Under the pieces are notes generated by a model. That model saw only the letters and a list, made by a program, of their open reading frames with translations. It made no database searches and had not been told where the DNA came from. From NCBI RefSeq assembly GCF_019393635.1, contig NC_057861.1, positions 460,850,330 to 460,914,329 of the forward strand: a stretch of 64,000 nucleotides of DNA, in the 5' to 3' direction. Positions within the stretch are counted from its first letter, which is position 1. Every line of letters starts with the position of its first letter. Below are positions 20,901 to 32,298 of the stretch, piece after piece. This stretch comes from Dromiciops gliroides (Eukaryota > Chordata > Mammalia > Microbiotheria > Microbiotheriidae). The position numbers and the translations under genes are program-made.

Positions 20901-21967
20901 GTTTTGGTCCACATCTGTGATTTTGTTGGTAGAAGGTTGGTAGAAGGAACTCCCTTCACTGCTGAGGATCCCTAACTGTTTCTGCAACTTCTCACCTTAC
21001 AAAGTTGCCTGAGGAGATGAGATGTTAAATGCCTTGCCCAGGGTGGCAATGTCAGTATGTGCCAATCTGAGGTGGGAGTTGAATTTAGGTATTCCTGACT
21101 CTAAGGCTTAGGGCAGTTTCTATCCCTTGTGCCTCACTGTCACTTTCTATTAGCATGGAGCCTTGCAAATAGACCCTCTGTCCACTATATTGTCTCATCT
21201 CAGCAAAGGGCTGATTTTTTGTGGTTGTTTTGTTTTTTTCTTATAAGAGGGTCTTCAAAAACCCAATTGTCAGGATTTGCTGGGTGCTGAGTAATTATCC
21301 GAAGGTCTGTAAGTAAGGTTGCTATCCTGGTAGCTTTACAGAGTTCCCCAGAAAAGCAGAAGTATATTTTAATACTAAGTGCTTTAGAGACTAGTGTCTC
21401 TGAGCATAGCTGAGCAAAATAAATTGAAAAAGATTGGATTTGTTATGCAACACTTCATTCTACTGGTGATGTATAATGGGCTTGACAGGAGCCCTACAAC
21501 TAAGGCGAGACTGTCCATAAATTTCATGGAGTAGCCTTAGGATTTCAATGAATTTCACCAGGGAGCCAAGATGTTTTAATGTTTTAAGCTCATTTAAAAT
21601 ATTCTGTTCATTATCTTGAATATATCCTTACTCCTCCCCTACCCAGAGAGTTATCCTTTATATCAAAAGATTTTTGAAATGGGGGCGGGGCAGAAATTCA
21701 GCAAAGCTTTTCAGAGGGGTCTACTCTACACCCATAATTCCATACCACTGAAAAGAAAAAGGCAGAAAGCCAAATATTAATAGTTGACAGTGGACTATAT
21801 AAGACATTGGCAGGAATCTCAATAGATTGCCGTAGTAGGTACCTGTTTATTATTAATAACAAATTATTATTTATGTCTATTGAATGGAGTAAATTTCTCT
21901 TCCCCTTTACTCCCTTCCCTTTTTCCTTCCCTTTTCCTCCCTTCCCCTCTCTCCCTCTCTCTTCTCT
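20901..21967. other. Mostly unique intergenic DNA
   Basis: Bases 20995-21150 look like a MIR in minus orientation (GATGTTAAATGCCTTGCCCA, GAATTTAGGTATTCCTGAC). From about 21250 no repeat is recognisable; 21460-21570 is a conserved-noncoding candidate. A pyrimidine-rich tract lies at 21900-21970. Confidence 0.5.
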
Positions 21968-22145
21968 TCTGCTTTGGACAAATCACTTAACTTGTCTGCC
22001 TCAGTTTCCTCATTTGTAAAATGGTGATGACAATAGCACCTATCTCCCTTTGTTGTTGTGAGGATAAAATGAGATATTTGTAAAGTCCTTTCCAAACTTA
22101 AAGAGCTACATAAATGCTAATGCTAATAATGCTAATAATAATTCA
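21968..22145 (+). mobile_element. MIR SINE 3' half
   Basis: GGACAAATCACTTAACTTG, CCTCAGTTTCCTCATTTGTA, GTTGTTGTGAGGATAAAATG and GCTACATAAATGCTAATGC. Confidence 0.85.
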
Positions 22146-22270
22146 TTTTCTCTATTATACAATTAAGACAGGTCCATTATGCTATGCTAAAGCCTAAAAT
22201 TATTTTGTGATTATGGAAACGTGTGTGATGAGTAAAACTAAATGTGTGGTTGTCTTATTCTTGTCCCAAG

Positions 22271-22938
22271 TGTAGGGAAAATTAGCTAGGGTTTCTAATA
22301 TAAATTAGAAACTTTAGCACCAGTTTTGGGCATTAAGCATTTATTAAAGCATACCAGGTATTAGTAAAAAGAGAACACCTGGGTCAGGAAGTTAAGAAAA
22401 CACCTGTCTAGCCTAGAGCTCCAGCCTGGTCTGGTTCTTCCTCAAGTCCTTAACCACAAGCCTGTCCAAGCACCAAAAACTGCTGAGTAACTGTGTGTGG
22501 AAGCTTTTTATGGGTCCAGAGGAGACTTACACACTGCTTCAAGATAATTGGCTAGCATCAACCAAATCTATTGGTTCAAAGGACTTGAGGGTGGTTCCGT
22601 GTTGAGGTCAGAGTTCACCACCTCTGAAAACACTCCCTCTTGGGTGTTTTTTTTTGGTTTGTTTTGGTTTTTTTTGGTGAGGCAATTGGGGTTAAGTGAC
22701 TTGGCCAGGGTCACACAGCTAGTAATTGTTAAGTGTCTGAGGTCGGATTTGAACTCAGGTACTCCTGACTCCAAGGCTGGTGCTCTATTCACTGTGCCAC
22801 CTAGCTGCCCCAGGTGTGGTTTTAATCAAGTCAACTTTAAGTGAGTTAATCAGTGAAGTCAGCCAATCCAATCAATCTTAATCCAATCAATCCCAGCTGG
22901 AGCCTTTGGGAGTTGGCAAAGCCCATTATTTTCTTACA
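22271..22938 (-). mobile_element. Solo LTR, minus strand, split by a SINE
   Basis: The plus-strand ends are TGTAGGGAAA and TTTTCTTACA. On the minus strand AATAAATGCTTAATGC (TTTATT at 22340-22345) is the poly(A) signal. A TATA-like CATAAAAAG (near 22503-22511) lies about 160 bases upstream. The R-U5 part resembles the LTR at 18015. No internal ERV sequence and no exact target duplication were found. Confidence 0.7.
22647..22811 (-). mobile_element. Short marsupial CORE-SINE (copy 11)
   Basis: The complement runs from TTTGGTGAGGCAATTGGGG to CACCTAGCTGCCCC. Similar GGTGT-containing bases flank it. It lies inside the LTR and so is younger than it. Confidence 0.95.
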
Positions 22939-23025
22939 CATATAACTATAAATGTTGTTTAGCAGGACAATTCCAAACAAAATCTAGTTGGTGGCGGACA
23001 GCAGAAAGGTATTACAATAGTTAGT

Positions 23026-23220
23026 CTGGTGCTTATGATCTGTGTGACTATAGATTTTGCCTTTCTGAGGCTCAGGTTTTTGTATGTACAATGGGGTTGG
23101 TAATACCTATGCTACATACCTTACAGAACTATTCTAAGGCCTAAATGAATTAATGAATGGTTTGCTTTACAAGCCTAAAAGTGATAGATAAATGTCAGCT
23201 ATTGCTAATATTAGAAGGCG
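23026..23220 (+). mobile_element. MIR SINE, diverged
   Basis: CTTATGATCTGTGTGACTAT, CTGAGGCTCAGGTTTTTGTA and GTACAATGGGGTTGGTAATA are in MIR order. Confidence 0.7.
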
Positions 23221-24612
23221 TGGCAGTGATTCCATATATTCATGACATCAAAGAGTTGGAGGAGGCTAAAGGGGGGGACAGCATGTTACAGGGTAAGAGG
23301 GAGAGTCTAGACTGGAGCTGGGAGCATAGTTGGAGATCTACATTAATGGAGAGTTTTATGAAATCATTGATCTGGTCTAAACCACCCCCCTTCAGAACCC
23401 CAAGCTCTCCCCTCTTATTAAATAGTATCCTTGATGATACCATTCATACAAGATTTTGTATTTGTCTCCATTTATGAGCCCATTTTTACACATTTCCTAT
23501 CAAAAAATGGTTTTCTTAATCAGTCCCCTGACCAGCTGCATCAGCCTCTTTAGACAGGGTCTTTCTCCTTCCCCTTTCCTCATTAGAATGAATTCATACT
23601 GTCACCAGAGTTTGGTTTTTGAAAACCTCCCATCCTGCTTCACCTGAATTCTCTTTTAGAGCTTCAAGCCATGTGTTCCTACCAATTCTATGCTTGAATA
23701 TTTTAACATCTGTTTTCTTTAAGTCTTGGGTACACATCAAAATCTGCCTAGAAATTTCTTTCTTATCCATCTTTAACTGCCTCCAAAAGTTACATTCACT
23801 TCAAAGCATCAAATAAATATGAGCTATTATTGTTATGAATATTATATTTTACAAAACAATTCCCCCTTTTTGGCCAGAATCAGGTCTATTATTTCCATCA
23901 TTTCTAAAGGATAAAATTATCATTAAGGCAGGATGAGAAGTTACCAACTACTATGACTTTGGCAGAAATAAATCTCCAGGTTTAATTATCCAACTAAATC
24001 TCCTTTATCAGAACTACATCCTATTTCTATGCCAATTTTGTAACCTACATCAGGAACTTGTTATCCAAGTCCTCCAGCTGGCCCATTCCCTTGGAGTACA
24101 TACCTTACACGAAATTACCTCTGCTATGCACTTCTTTGATCATTATTTCAATGCTTTCTGCCATGGCTGTCCACACAGGTTCACAGATTACCACACAAGT
24201 GATACTTTTTGATGTATAATGCTCCCTTGCCATATCTTTTATCCAATATGCACCTCTTAAATTAAGGTTTGTCTTTATCATTGTTATATCTGAGCTGCAT
24301 CCTACTAAGCCTTAGTAAATTCAATTCAATTTTTAAAATTTTTGTTAAGTACCTACTAAGTATAAAGCCCTATAATATTAAACTATGGAAGGTGCACAAG
24401 TTTTGAAAGACACAATTGCTTCCCCTTCCTTACATTCTATTGCTAATGATGTGACCTACACGGAGATAATATATGTTGAAGTCACATGACCATCAAGATG
24501 GTGGATTAGACCTTTTCCAATCCTCATAATCCCTTAAATTTATCTAAATTAGGAATTTTGCAAAAGAGATAAAGCACTTTCACCTGTCTGTGATCTAGAA
24601 CAGGGCTTCTTT
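23221..24612. other. Unclassified stretch
   Basis: No exon was recognised. Part of 23860-24240 (AGAATCAGGTCTATTATTTC, GGATGAGAAGTTACCAACTA) is weakly like 42640-42890 (GAGAATCAGGTCCAAAATAT) and may be an old shared element. Confidence 0.35.
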
Positions 24613-24620
24613 AACTTTTT

Positions 24621-24774
24621 CCTTTTTTTTTTTTTTTTGCAGGGCAATGGGGATTGAGTGACTTGCCCAGGGTCACACAGCTAGTAAGTGTCAAGTGTCT
24701 GAGGCCAGATTTGAACTCAGGTACTCCCTGAATCCAGGGCCGGTGCTTTATCCACTGCACCACCTAGCTGCCCC
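24621..24774 (-). mobile_element. Short marsupial CORE-SINE (copy 12)
   Basis: It is flanked by AACTTTTT at 24613-24620 and 24775-24782. The tail is of the TGCAGGGCAATGGGGATTGA type. Confidence 0.96.
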
Positions 24775-25004
24775 AACTTTTTACATTCTTGACCCCTTTT
24801 CACCTAAGAAGTTTTAACCTGACCCTGGGTATACTGATATATAAAATAGATATGCAAATCAAACATTTACCGTCAAATTTTTTGAGACCACCTATATTCA
24901 GTTACACAACCCCATATGGGGTCATGATCCACAGTTTAAGAAACTTTGGTTTGGGATACCAAGAACCCTAATTAATTACAGAAAAGAGAATTCTCTAACT
25001 TCAT

Positions 25005-25125
25005 CAGACTATGAGCTCCTTGAAAGTAGGAAACTGTTTTTTTATGATTCTTTGTATCCCCAGAAATTAGCATAAAGCTTGGCACATAGTAGATATTTTA
25101 TAAATGTTTACTGACTGACTAATTT
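25005..25125 (+). mobile_element. L2 LINE 3' end
   Basis: AGACTATGAGCTCCTTGAAA, TTGTATCCCCAGAAATTAGC and TTGGCACATAGTAGATATTT, then TAAATGTTTACTGACTGAC, are the standard L2 terminus. Confidence 0.85.
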
Positions 25126-25366
25126 ACTCATTCAGCAATCCTGCCCACAATGTCTACCACATTCTCCTCACCCTGTAGTGGCAGAAAACCAAAAAGCAGA
25201 AAAGTTTGCTCATACTGGGACACTAGCAACAGAACTCAGCCAACAAACTGAGAAACAGAGAGAAATAGAATAGGACAAGTGTGTGGCTGGGTGGCACCCC
25301 ACTAAATCTGAGGGAAAGAGCCCAGCATCCAATTGAGGTGAATTCTGTTCCCCTTAAAAGTCACTC
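25126..25366. other. Unclassified stretch, perhaps left part of an LTR-like element
   Basis: This short block leads into the family shared by 25541-26100 and 28030-28270, with a SINE inserted at 25367. Confidence 0.35.
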
Positions 25367-25529
25367 GGTGAGGAGGGGCAGGTAGGTGGCATAGTGGATA
25401 GAGCACTGGCCCTGGATTCAAGAGGACCTGAGTTCAAATGCGGCCTCAGACACTTAACACTTACTAGCTGTGTGACCCTGGGCATTTAACCCCAATTGCC
25501 TCACCAAAAACTAAAAACCAAACCAAACA
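25367..25529 (+). mobile_element. Short marsupial CORE-SINE (copy 13)
   Basis: It has an exact 11-base duplication AAAAGTCACTC (25356-25366 and 25530-25540). It carries GATTCAAG with CTTAACACTT and AATTGCCTCACC, a mixed combination of subfamily markers. Confidence 0.97.
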
Positions 25530-25540
25530 AAAAGTCACTC

Positions 25541-26100
25541 AGGGCAGAGACTGAGACCTGTGAGATGTGAATTGCCCAACTTTGGAATAGCTTGGATGGT
25601 CAGCCTCCAAAAAAAAATGACATCAAAAGGGAAGGAGTCAAGAAACTGAGCTAGGAGAATATAAATATAACCCAAGTCCCAAAAGCCATTGACATTGAAC
25701 TTCATCCTCTTCGGTGGAGATTGATGCCCCGTGCCTGCATGAAGGGCAGTGTGGAATTGGAGAGAGAAGAGAGTGGATTCTTTTCAGTCTCTTCAAGGTT
25801 TGGGACCTGCTTCAAGTCTCTTCAGTCTTTTCCACTTTCTGCTTCTGGCTTACAGCATTGAGAAAGAATATGGAAGATGCCAACCCTACTTCAAGTTGCT
25901 CTAGAAAGAAGCTCACCTGGGAGAGTTTAATAGTCTTTATCATGTCCCTATCCACAGCTTGCTACACTGGAGACTTTGGGGAACTTCCCCTTGAGTGAGA
26001 TCTGGAATTCTCTGGGTTGAGCTGAATTACTTTCTCTGCTATCTGCCATGCATGTTCGTTGTGGAACTGGTATTTGGTGTGAAGGGAATCAAGCCAACTT
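25541..26100. mobile_element. Unclassified dispersed element, LTR-like
   Basis: Two parts match other places in the window. GAGATGTGAATTGCCC and AAGGAGTCAAGAAACTGAGC match 28165-28270. GTGCCTGCATG, CATGTCCCTATCCACAGC and TTCCCCTTGAGTGAGATCTG match 3000-3240. The ends were not determined and there is no coding capacity. Confidence 0.5.
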
Positions 26101-26332
26101 GGGGTCCTGCCTTCCCCATTCATGAAACAGTGGTCAGAAGTTAGCATGAACTTGAAAAACACATTCCTTAGACTAATAATACTGTTTAAGGGAGGAGAGT
26201 GAGACAAGAGAGAGAATGCTGGGTGGGGCAAACTCTGAAGGAGATAGGAGGGGAGGAGATCTAGAACACAAGTGGAGAGGTTAGGCTTGGTAAGAAGAAG
26301 GATTGCTTTCTCCACAGGAAATGAAGCAAAGA

Positions 26333-26402
26333 AAGAAAAATCACAGAATCACAGAATTGGAGATTTTAAAAGGAGAGTTCAATGACTATCTAGTCCAAGA
26401 GT
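26333..26402 (-). mobile_element. MIR-like SINE fragment
   Basis: CACAGAATCACAGAATTGGA and CAATGACTATCTAGTCCAAG resemble the opening of the CORE-SINE complements at 38226 and 5670. Confidence 0.5.
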
Positions 26403-28029
26403 CCATGAACTTGACTAAAAAAATTTTTTATAACAATTTCAGTAAAATTAGTTACGTTCGTAATCCTATGTATTTTTATTTCATATAATTATTGTTATAC
26501 ATAATATATTATATCATATCATAATATATTTATTATATAATATAATTATATTTTATTGTATAATTATACTATACAAGATGTAATGCAATTATACACCATA
26601 AAAATAATATTCTGAGAAGTGTGTACAGGCTTCACCAGACTGCCAAAGGGTCTGTGATTCAAAAAAGGTTAAGGAGTTCTGATCTAGTCCAATCCATACA
26701 TGAAAAGAATACCTCCCCCCACAATGTGCCTTAAATCAATGACCCCAACAGGAGAAGATGGGTGAGGTGTGGAGTAGGGGAGAGGCAGGAGCTCATGATA
26801 GATGGCTTAGATTTCTTCAGTAAAATAGAAAGCAAGATCATCTACTGAGAGTGAGGGGATTTGGATGTAGCCTTTGTGGGGAACAGGATAGTCAGTCAGG
26901 CAAGGGTTGCCAGGTAGCAGTGAGGGCCCACTCAAGATCAGACAACATGAATTTGTAGTGTGACCAGTCTGAGGTTTGACTTCTTTCAGCAACTTTTCAT
27001 CTATACATAGTGGGATTGCTTTTATAAATATCAAATAACAATGATTGAGATATTAACCAGGGAAGATTTAAGTGGATTCCTGTCCATTAAGCATACTGAT
27101 ATATAGTCCATACAATTGAACATATATTTCTGCTGGGTCATACTGTTTGCTACCTAAAAGCGTTTGCACACCATCTTTTTAATTAGATTTCCTTTCATTG
27201 GCAATATTCATTCATGCTATTCAGTTGAATTATTCTGTCATTAAAAAGTCTGATTCTTTTTTGTTGTTATTTGGGTGAATTAAAATCATTTTAGTTAAGA
27301 AAATGATCTTTTTTTTACTCTAATTGTTTTAAAAGTGTCATTGCATAAGGCAACATAGTTAGCTGATTGATGGTAGAAGAAAAGGCAGTTCTCACATTCA
27401 TCTTTGTTCCTTAGGGTTCATAACTTTAAAACAGAAACTTCAGGGTAAGCAGTACCTCTGAAGTGTTGGTGATGAAGCCCAGCTGTACACAATAGTCCTA
27501 TTGCCGTGACAGGTTGATTTTGTCAAACCCTGTATGAGCAGAGTGAAGGACGCAATTTATTTAATGAAGCATTAGTTTAAGGTGTCATTTGTCAATCCCA
27601 AGGAAGAAAAGAAGTATATGACTAATAATATGTAGAGGTTACTTGAACCTTTTTTTCTTCATATTTTCTTTTGCTTCTTTTATTGGAGACTTTTTTTTAG
27701 TGGAAGGGGTAGGAGAAGATAGGGAATACATATTATAATATGTCACACACTGTATTTCAATAAATTTAGCTTCATGATTTATTCTACACAAAATATAACA
27801 GTAAGAATGTTCAGTGCTCCATATTAACAGGAGAGAAGAACAAGTAGATGGATGGGAAGAAAGCAGGGGAGAAGAAGAAATGCAGCGCCTCCTTATAGTA
27901 CCATTTTATTCATAATATAGATCTTTCCAGCCTCACATTCTCCTACTACTACATCTGAAGACTTGGCATTTCATCATTGTAGTTATGTCTTCATAGATTA
28001 CAACTCATATATGCCCCCTCTTTGGTTCT
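26403..28029. other. Mostly unique intergenic DNA with an AT-only tract
   Basis: Bases 26477-26580 are almost pure A/T. From about 26800 on no repeat was recognised. 27465-27605 has an even composition with CpGs and is the best conserved-noncoding candidate of the window. Confidence 0.45.
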
Positions 28030-28270
28030 ATCCCTAAATTATCCATAAAGGAAATTATTGATCTCTACTTCTGGCATCTGTGGGAGAAGGTTATTCATCT
28101 GGGCTTAGTTATTTTTCTCCTGCCACCCTCCCCCAAACTCTTGGGGCATAAACCGAGGCCTCTGAAATGTGAATTTCCCAGTGGGAGAGGAGGCTGAAAT
28201 AGCTTTGAGGGCCAGTCTCCTGGAAAAATACCATCAAAAGATAAGGAGTCAAGAAAGTGAGCTAAAAGAG
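28030..28270. mobile_element. Partial copy of the unclassified LTR-like family
   Basis: GAAATGTGAATTTCCCAGTG, GGCCAGTCTCCTGGAAAAAT and AAGGAGTCAAGAAAGTGAGC match 25560-25655 in order. Confidence 0.5.
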
Positions 28271-28619
28271 AATATTTTTAAAATACTGAAATTACCAAAG
28301 ATTTCAGGTAAAAGAAAACTCAATTAAAGAACATGAGCATATTCCGGAGAAGAAAATGAGGTTGGTGACCTTGCACAGCCCTCCCTCACTTAAATCCAAT
28401 TCATTGCAAGTCATGCCATCACCTCCTGATATCATGGTCCTCTTTGAAAACAAAGGACAAACAACAACAACAACAACAACAAGCCAACAAATTAACAGGG
28501 AATATATAATAACAGAAGAGAATATGGCCTCCAGACAAAATAAAAGTGTCCATACATCTACAAATAAGTATTACAAACCAAAGAAAATGAATCAACACCA
28601 GAGGAGGCAGAAGATTCTT

Positions 28620-28770
28620 TTTTTTTTTTTTTTTGCAGGGCAGTGGGGGTTATGTGACTTGCCCAGGGTCATACAGCTAGTAAGTGTCAAGTGTCTGAGG
28701 CCGGATTTGAACTCAGGTCCTCCTGAATCCAGGGCCGGTGCTTTATCCACTGTGCCACCTAGCTGCCCCT
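28620..28770 (-). mobile_element. Short marsupial CORE-SINE (copy 14)
   Basis: It is flanked by an exact 12-base duplication CAGAAGATTCTT (28608-28619 and 28771-28782). The tail is of the TGCAGGGCAGTGGGGGTTAT type. Confidence 0.97.
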
Positions 28771-28799
28771 CAGAAGATTCTTAAGAGAGCATAGAACCA

Positions 28800-29780
28800 T
28801 AGCACAATGTTGATGAAAACAATTTAAAATATTTATTTATATAAACAATATATAAACATATATAAATAAACATTTTAAAACATTCATTTAAAACAAATAA
28901 AAATATGAAAGCAGAATTCATGGCCTGCACAGCAGAAATAATTAGTAGAATAGAAAAACTTCAATCTAAGGTAGCAAGTTTTACCAAAGAAAAAAAGGAG
29001 AGAATAAGTGAATGGGAACACAACTACATAGCCTTGAAGGACAATCTGAAAGTGAGACATATAAAAACAATAATGTTTTAAAAAATGACACCCCTACAAG
29101 CAAAACAAAATGATCTCTAAAACAACATGTGTAGGGACAACTTAAAAATTAAAGATCTCCCAGGATAATGTGACAAGTCAAAATTTGGACACCATAATAT
29201 AAGAAATAGTACAAGAAAGCTTCCCAGAGCTTCTGAACCCAGAAAACAAAATGCCATTCAAAAGAATCCACAGATTGCTTCCATGAAAAAAGTGCTACAA
29301 ACTCCAAGATACATATTGATTAAATTTAACAATTTTAATCATAAACAGAGAATTCTGCAAGTGATCAGGAGAAAAATAATCAAATATAAAAGAAAGGAAA
29401 TTTGAATAGTTCAAGGCTATCCTGTACCCATTAGACATCATAGAAGGGAATGGAATAATGTGTTCTAAAGACAAAAAAAAGGAATTCAATAGGCAACCCA
29501 AGGTGACATATCCTGAATTTAACAATGAATGAAAAGAGTAAACATTCAGTTTAAAAAAAAAAAGTATTCAAAGCATTCCCAGAAAGAAAACCAGAACTGA
29601 AAAAAATATTTGTTTTTCAAAAACCACAGCCAACAGATATTCAAGAAAGGTAAACAAAAACAGCAATCAAAGACAGCAAAATAACAGCAGAGAGACCATT
29701 AAGAGATTTCTTTCTAAAATTAAACAAGAATAATAGCAGAAGTCAAGTAGAAGTAATAATGGTAAAACTGGCCTGAAATA
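28800..29780 (+). mobile_element. L1 ORF1-like remnant
   Basis: The A-rich sense strand carries short frames around 29345-29520 that resemble the ORF1 C-terminal domain (ILQVIRRKIIKYKRKE, then RQKKG). Stops are frequent. It could be a half-L1 element. Nothing intact remains. Confidence 0.55.
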
Positions 29781-30306
29781 TAGACCAAATTTCACAACAT
29801 CCTATCCAGAGGTGAATCAATGTTGGTTTGTTTTGAATTTTGGTGGGACTAAATTACAGAATGTAATGGCACATAAAGGAGAGGAGGGAAAGAAAAATAG
29901 AGGAGAATGTGTGATGTAATTTGATCAAGTAAAAGACTAACTATGAAGTATTCTTATAATCTATCAGGAAGAAGAGAGCCTGTGGGAGAACAGGTGAAGA
30001 GGCAAAGGGAGGGATTGGAATGTGGGAATGAAAAAGGGATAATCTTGCTTTGGTGGTGGAAGGAGTACATCTGATGAATATTCTCATGGGAAAAGAGCAA
30101 TGTTGTGTAAAGGAACATGGAGAACTTGCAATGGATGTAATTTGGGGAGACTTGGTGTTTGGAGTCACCATTTATCCTGCCTCAGGAGACAGGAAATCAG
30201 AGCTCTTGGGGATAACTGATACCAAGAATAGTGAGAGGGCTTGGACATAGAGAGGAGAATTTCAAAGCAAATAGGAAATGAGAAAAAATTACTTTTAAAA
30301 GTGCAT
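29781..30306. other. Unclassified stretch
   Basis: No exon or named family was recognised. GAAGAGAGCCTGTGGGAGAA and GTGTTTGGAGTCACC give no match I know. Confidence 0.35.
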
Positions 30307-30454
30307 AGGGGGGCAGCTAGGTGGCACAGTGGATAAAGCACCAGCCATAGATTCAGGAGTACCTGGGTTCAAATCCGACCTCAGACACTTGACACTTACT
30401 AGCTGTGTGACCCTGGGCAAGTCACTTAACCCTCATGGCCCCGCAAAAAAAAAA
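30307..30454 (+). mobile_element. Short marsupial CORE-SINE (copy 15), first of a tandem pair
   Basis: GGGGCAGCTAGGTGGCACAG to CCTCATGGCCCCGCAAAAA. AAAAGTGCATAGG precedes it, AAAAGTGCATGGG follows it, and AAAAGTGCATAGG appears a third time after copy 16. Confidence 0.96.
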
Positions 30455-30473
30455 AAAAGTGCATGGGGGAGGG

Positions 30474-30619
30474 GGGGCGCAGCTAAGTGGCGCAGTGGAT
30501 AAAGCACTGGTCCTGGATTCAGGAGTACCTGAGTTCAGATTTGAACTCAGACACTTGACACTAGCTGTGTGACCCTGGGTAAGTCACTTAACCCTCATTG
30601 CCCTGCAAAAAAAAAAAAA
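30474..30619 (+). mobile_element. Short marsupial CORE-SINE (copy 16), second of a tandem pair
   Basis: GGGGGGCGCAGCTAAGTGG to CATTGCCCTGCAAAAA. A short internal deletion removes part of the usual ACACTTACTAGCTG block. It shares the outer target repeat with copy 15. Confidence 0.95.
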
Positions 30620-30899
30620 TGTGTGGTCCCCAAAAGTGCATAGGTCAGTAATAAACCTCACAATCAGGAAAATAGGAACATTCCTAATGGGGGAAATATC
30701 CTATTATCTGTAGGAATTGGTATTTCTAAGAGCAAGCTGCAACAAAACCCAAAACAAAACAAAAAAAGAAGAGGAAGTCAAGGTTTACAAGGAAAAAACA
30801 GTTACGTGCAAAAAACACACACCAAAAAACCCCCATAAACAAACAACCACCTGAAAGCACAAAAGAAATAGAATGCCTTTAAAAATACAAAATACCCAA

Positions 30900-31620
30900 A
30901 CTAATAGAACAAATCTTAAATAAACCAGTCTCAGAAAAACTATCTGTAGGAGTTACCAAACAAACAACCAGAATTCCTGGTTGTTATGGATTGATTCATG
31001 GGAGAATTATATAAAATGTTTAAAGAACATTTAGTACAAATCCTACACAAATTACTCTCAAAAGCTAAGAAAGCAAGCACTCTAGAAGACTCCTTTTATG
31101 AGATAAACATAGTCTTGTTTGTTTTTTGGTTTTTTTTGATGAGGCAATTGGGGTTAAGTGACTTGCCCAGAGTCACACAGCTAGTGAATGTCAAGTGTCT
31201 GAGGTCAGATTTGAACTCAGGTCCTTTTGAATCCAGGGCCAAGGCTCTATCCACTGCGCCACCTAGCTGCCCCCTAAATATAGTCTTAATATCTAAACCA
31301 GGAAAGGATACAGTGCAGAAGAATTAGAGACCAATATAGTTAATGAATACCAATTCAAAAATTTAAATAAAATCCTATGTAACAGGACCAAGTTGGATTT
31401 ATACCAGGGATGCATAAGTGGTTCAACATTGGGAAAACGATCAACATAATGAATCATATTAAAAACAAAAGCATCACAAGCCACATGACTATCTCAAAAG
31501 ATGCAGAACAAAAGCCTTTGATGGAGTGCAATACTTATTTATGCTTAAAAAAAATCCTACAAAGTATAGACATAGACGGGTCTTTGTTAATATAAAAAGG
31601 ATCTAATACCAAAAGCAACC
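30900..31620 (+). mobile_element. L1 LINE ORF2 fragment, reverse-transcriptase region
   Basis: Frames match the N-terminal part of the L1 reverse transcriptase. GELYKMFKEHLVQILHKLL lies near 31000, FYEIN before the SINE, LISKPGKD after it, and HKWFNIGKTINIMNHI with IDIDGSLL near 31410-31590. Stops and frameshifts make it a fossil. A SINE splits it at 31117. Confidence 0.88.
31117..31274 (-). mobile_element. Short marsupial CORE-SINE (copy 17)
   Basis: It is flanked by TAAACATAGTCTT (31104-31116) and TAAATATAGTCTT (31275-31287), one mismatch in 13. The host L1 frame resumes right after it. Confidence 0.97.
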
Positions 31621-31639
31621 ATCATGTGTGCACACAAAT

Positions 31640-31684
<45 letters not shown>

Positions 31685-31780
31685 ATATGTATATATATAG
31701 GTATATCTGTATATATATACATGTGTGTACGCATATACAGACATACATATACATATATATGTATGTGTGTGTATGATACA
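31640..31780. repeat. Compound (TA)/(TG) microsatellite
   Basis: ATATATATATATGTGTGTGT leads into TATATGTATATATATAGG and then GTATGTGTGTGTATG. It lies at the right edge of the L1 fragment. Confidence 0.92.
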
Positions 31781-32128
31781 GACCATATCTATATCTAGCT
31801 ACCTATCTACCTATCTGTGTGTATGTATAATCATTGTTTTAAAAATTTTATGTAAAGGATTTGTACTCTTTCCCCAACAGGGGCATGACTCATCTGGCAC
31901 TAGGGGGTATGTTGTAACTTACTCAGAGCACTATATAGAGATACCTGTCCCTTGGAGCTCTAAGTCTGAACTTTCTCCTCAAGCAGCAATACCTTCATAA
32001 GCAAGGTGAAACCATTTAACACTGAGCTGCACGAACACTTATAGTGTTCTCAAGCTATCATGATAGCTGGCCTTCTTAATTATGATTATTTCCAGGTATG
32101 GTTATTACCAGGTTAAAACATAGGGGTA

Positions 32129-32284
32129 GTGGCAGCTAGGCGGCACAGTGGATAGAGCACCAGCCCTGGAGTCAGGAGGACCTGAGTTCAAATCTGGCCT
32201 TAGACACTTAATACTTACTAGCTGTGTGACCCTAGGCAAGTCATTTAACCCCAATTGTCTCACCAAAAAACAAACAAAAAAAAC
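32129..32284 (+). mobile_element. Short marsupial CORE-SINE (copy 18)
   Basis: It has an exact 14-base duplication AAAACATAGGGGTA (32115-32128 and 32285-32298). It carries GAGTCAGG and CTTAATACTT. Confidence 0.98.
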
Positions 32285-32298
32285 AAAACATAGGGGTA

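Noticed and set aside
25962..26315. A 117-residue minus-strand frame
   Set aside because: It overlaps the unclassified dispersed element and has no recognisable motif or splice sites.
28356..28784. A 142-residue plus-strand frame
   Set aside because: The last third is SINE antisense and the middle is a poly-threonine run from a CAA repeat. Not a gene.
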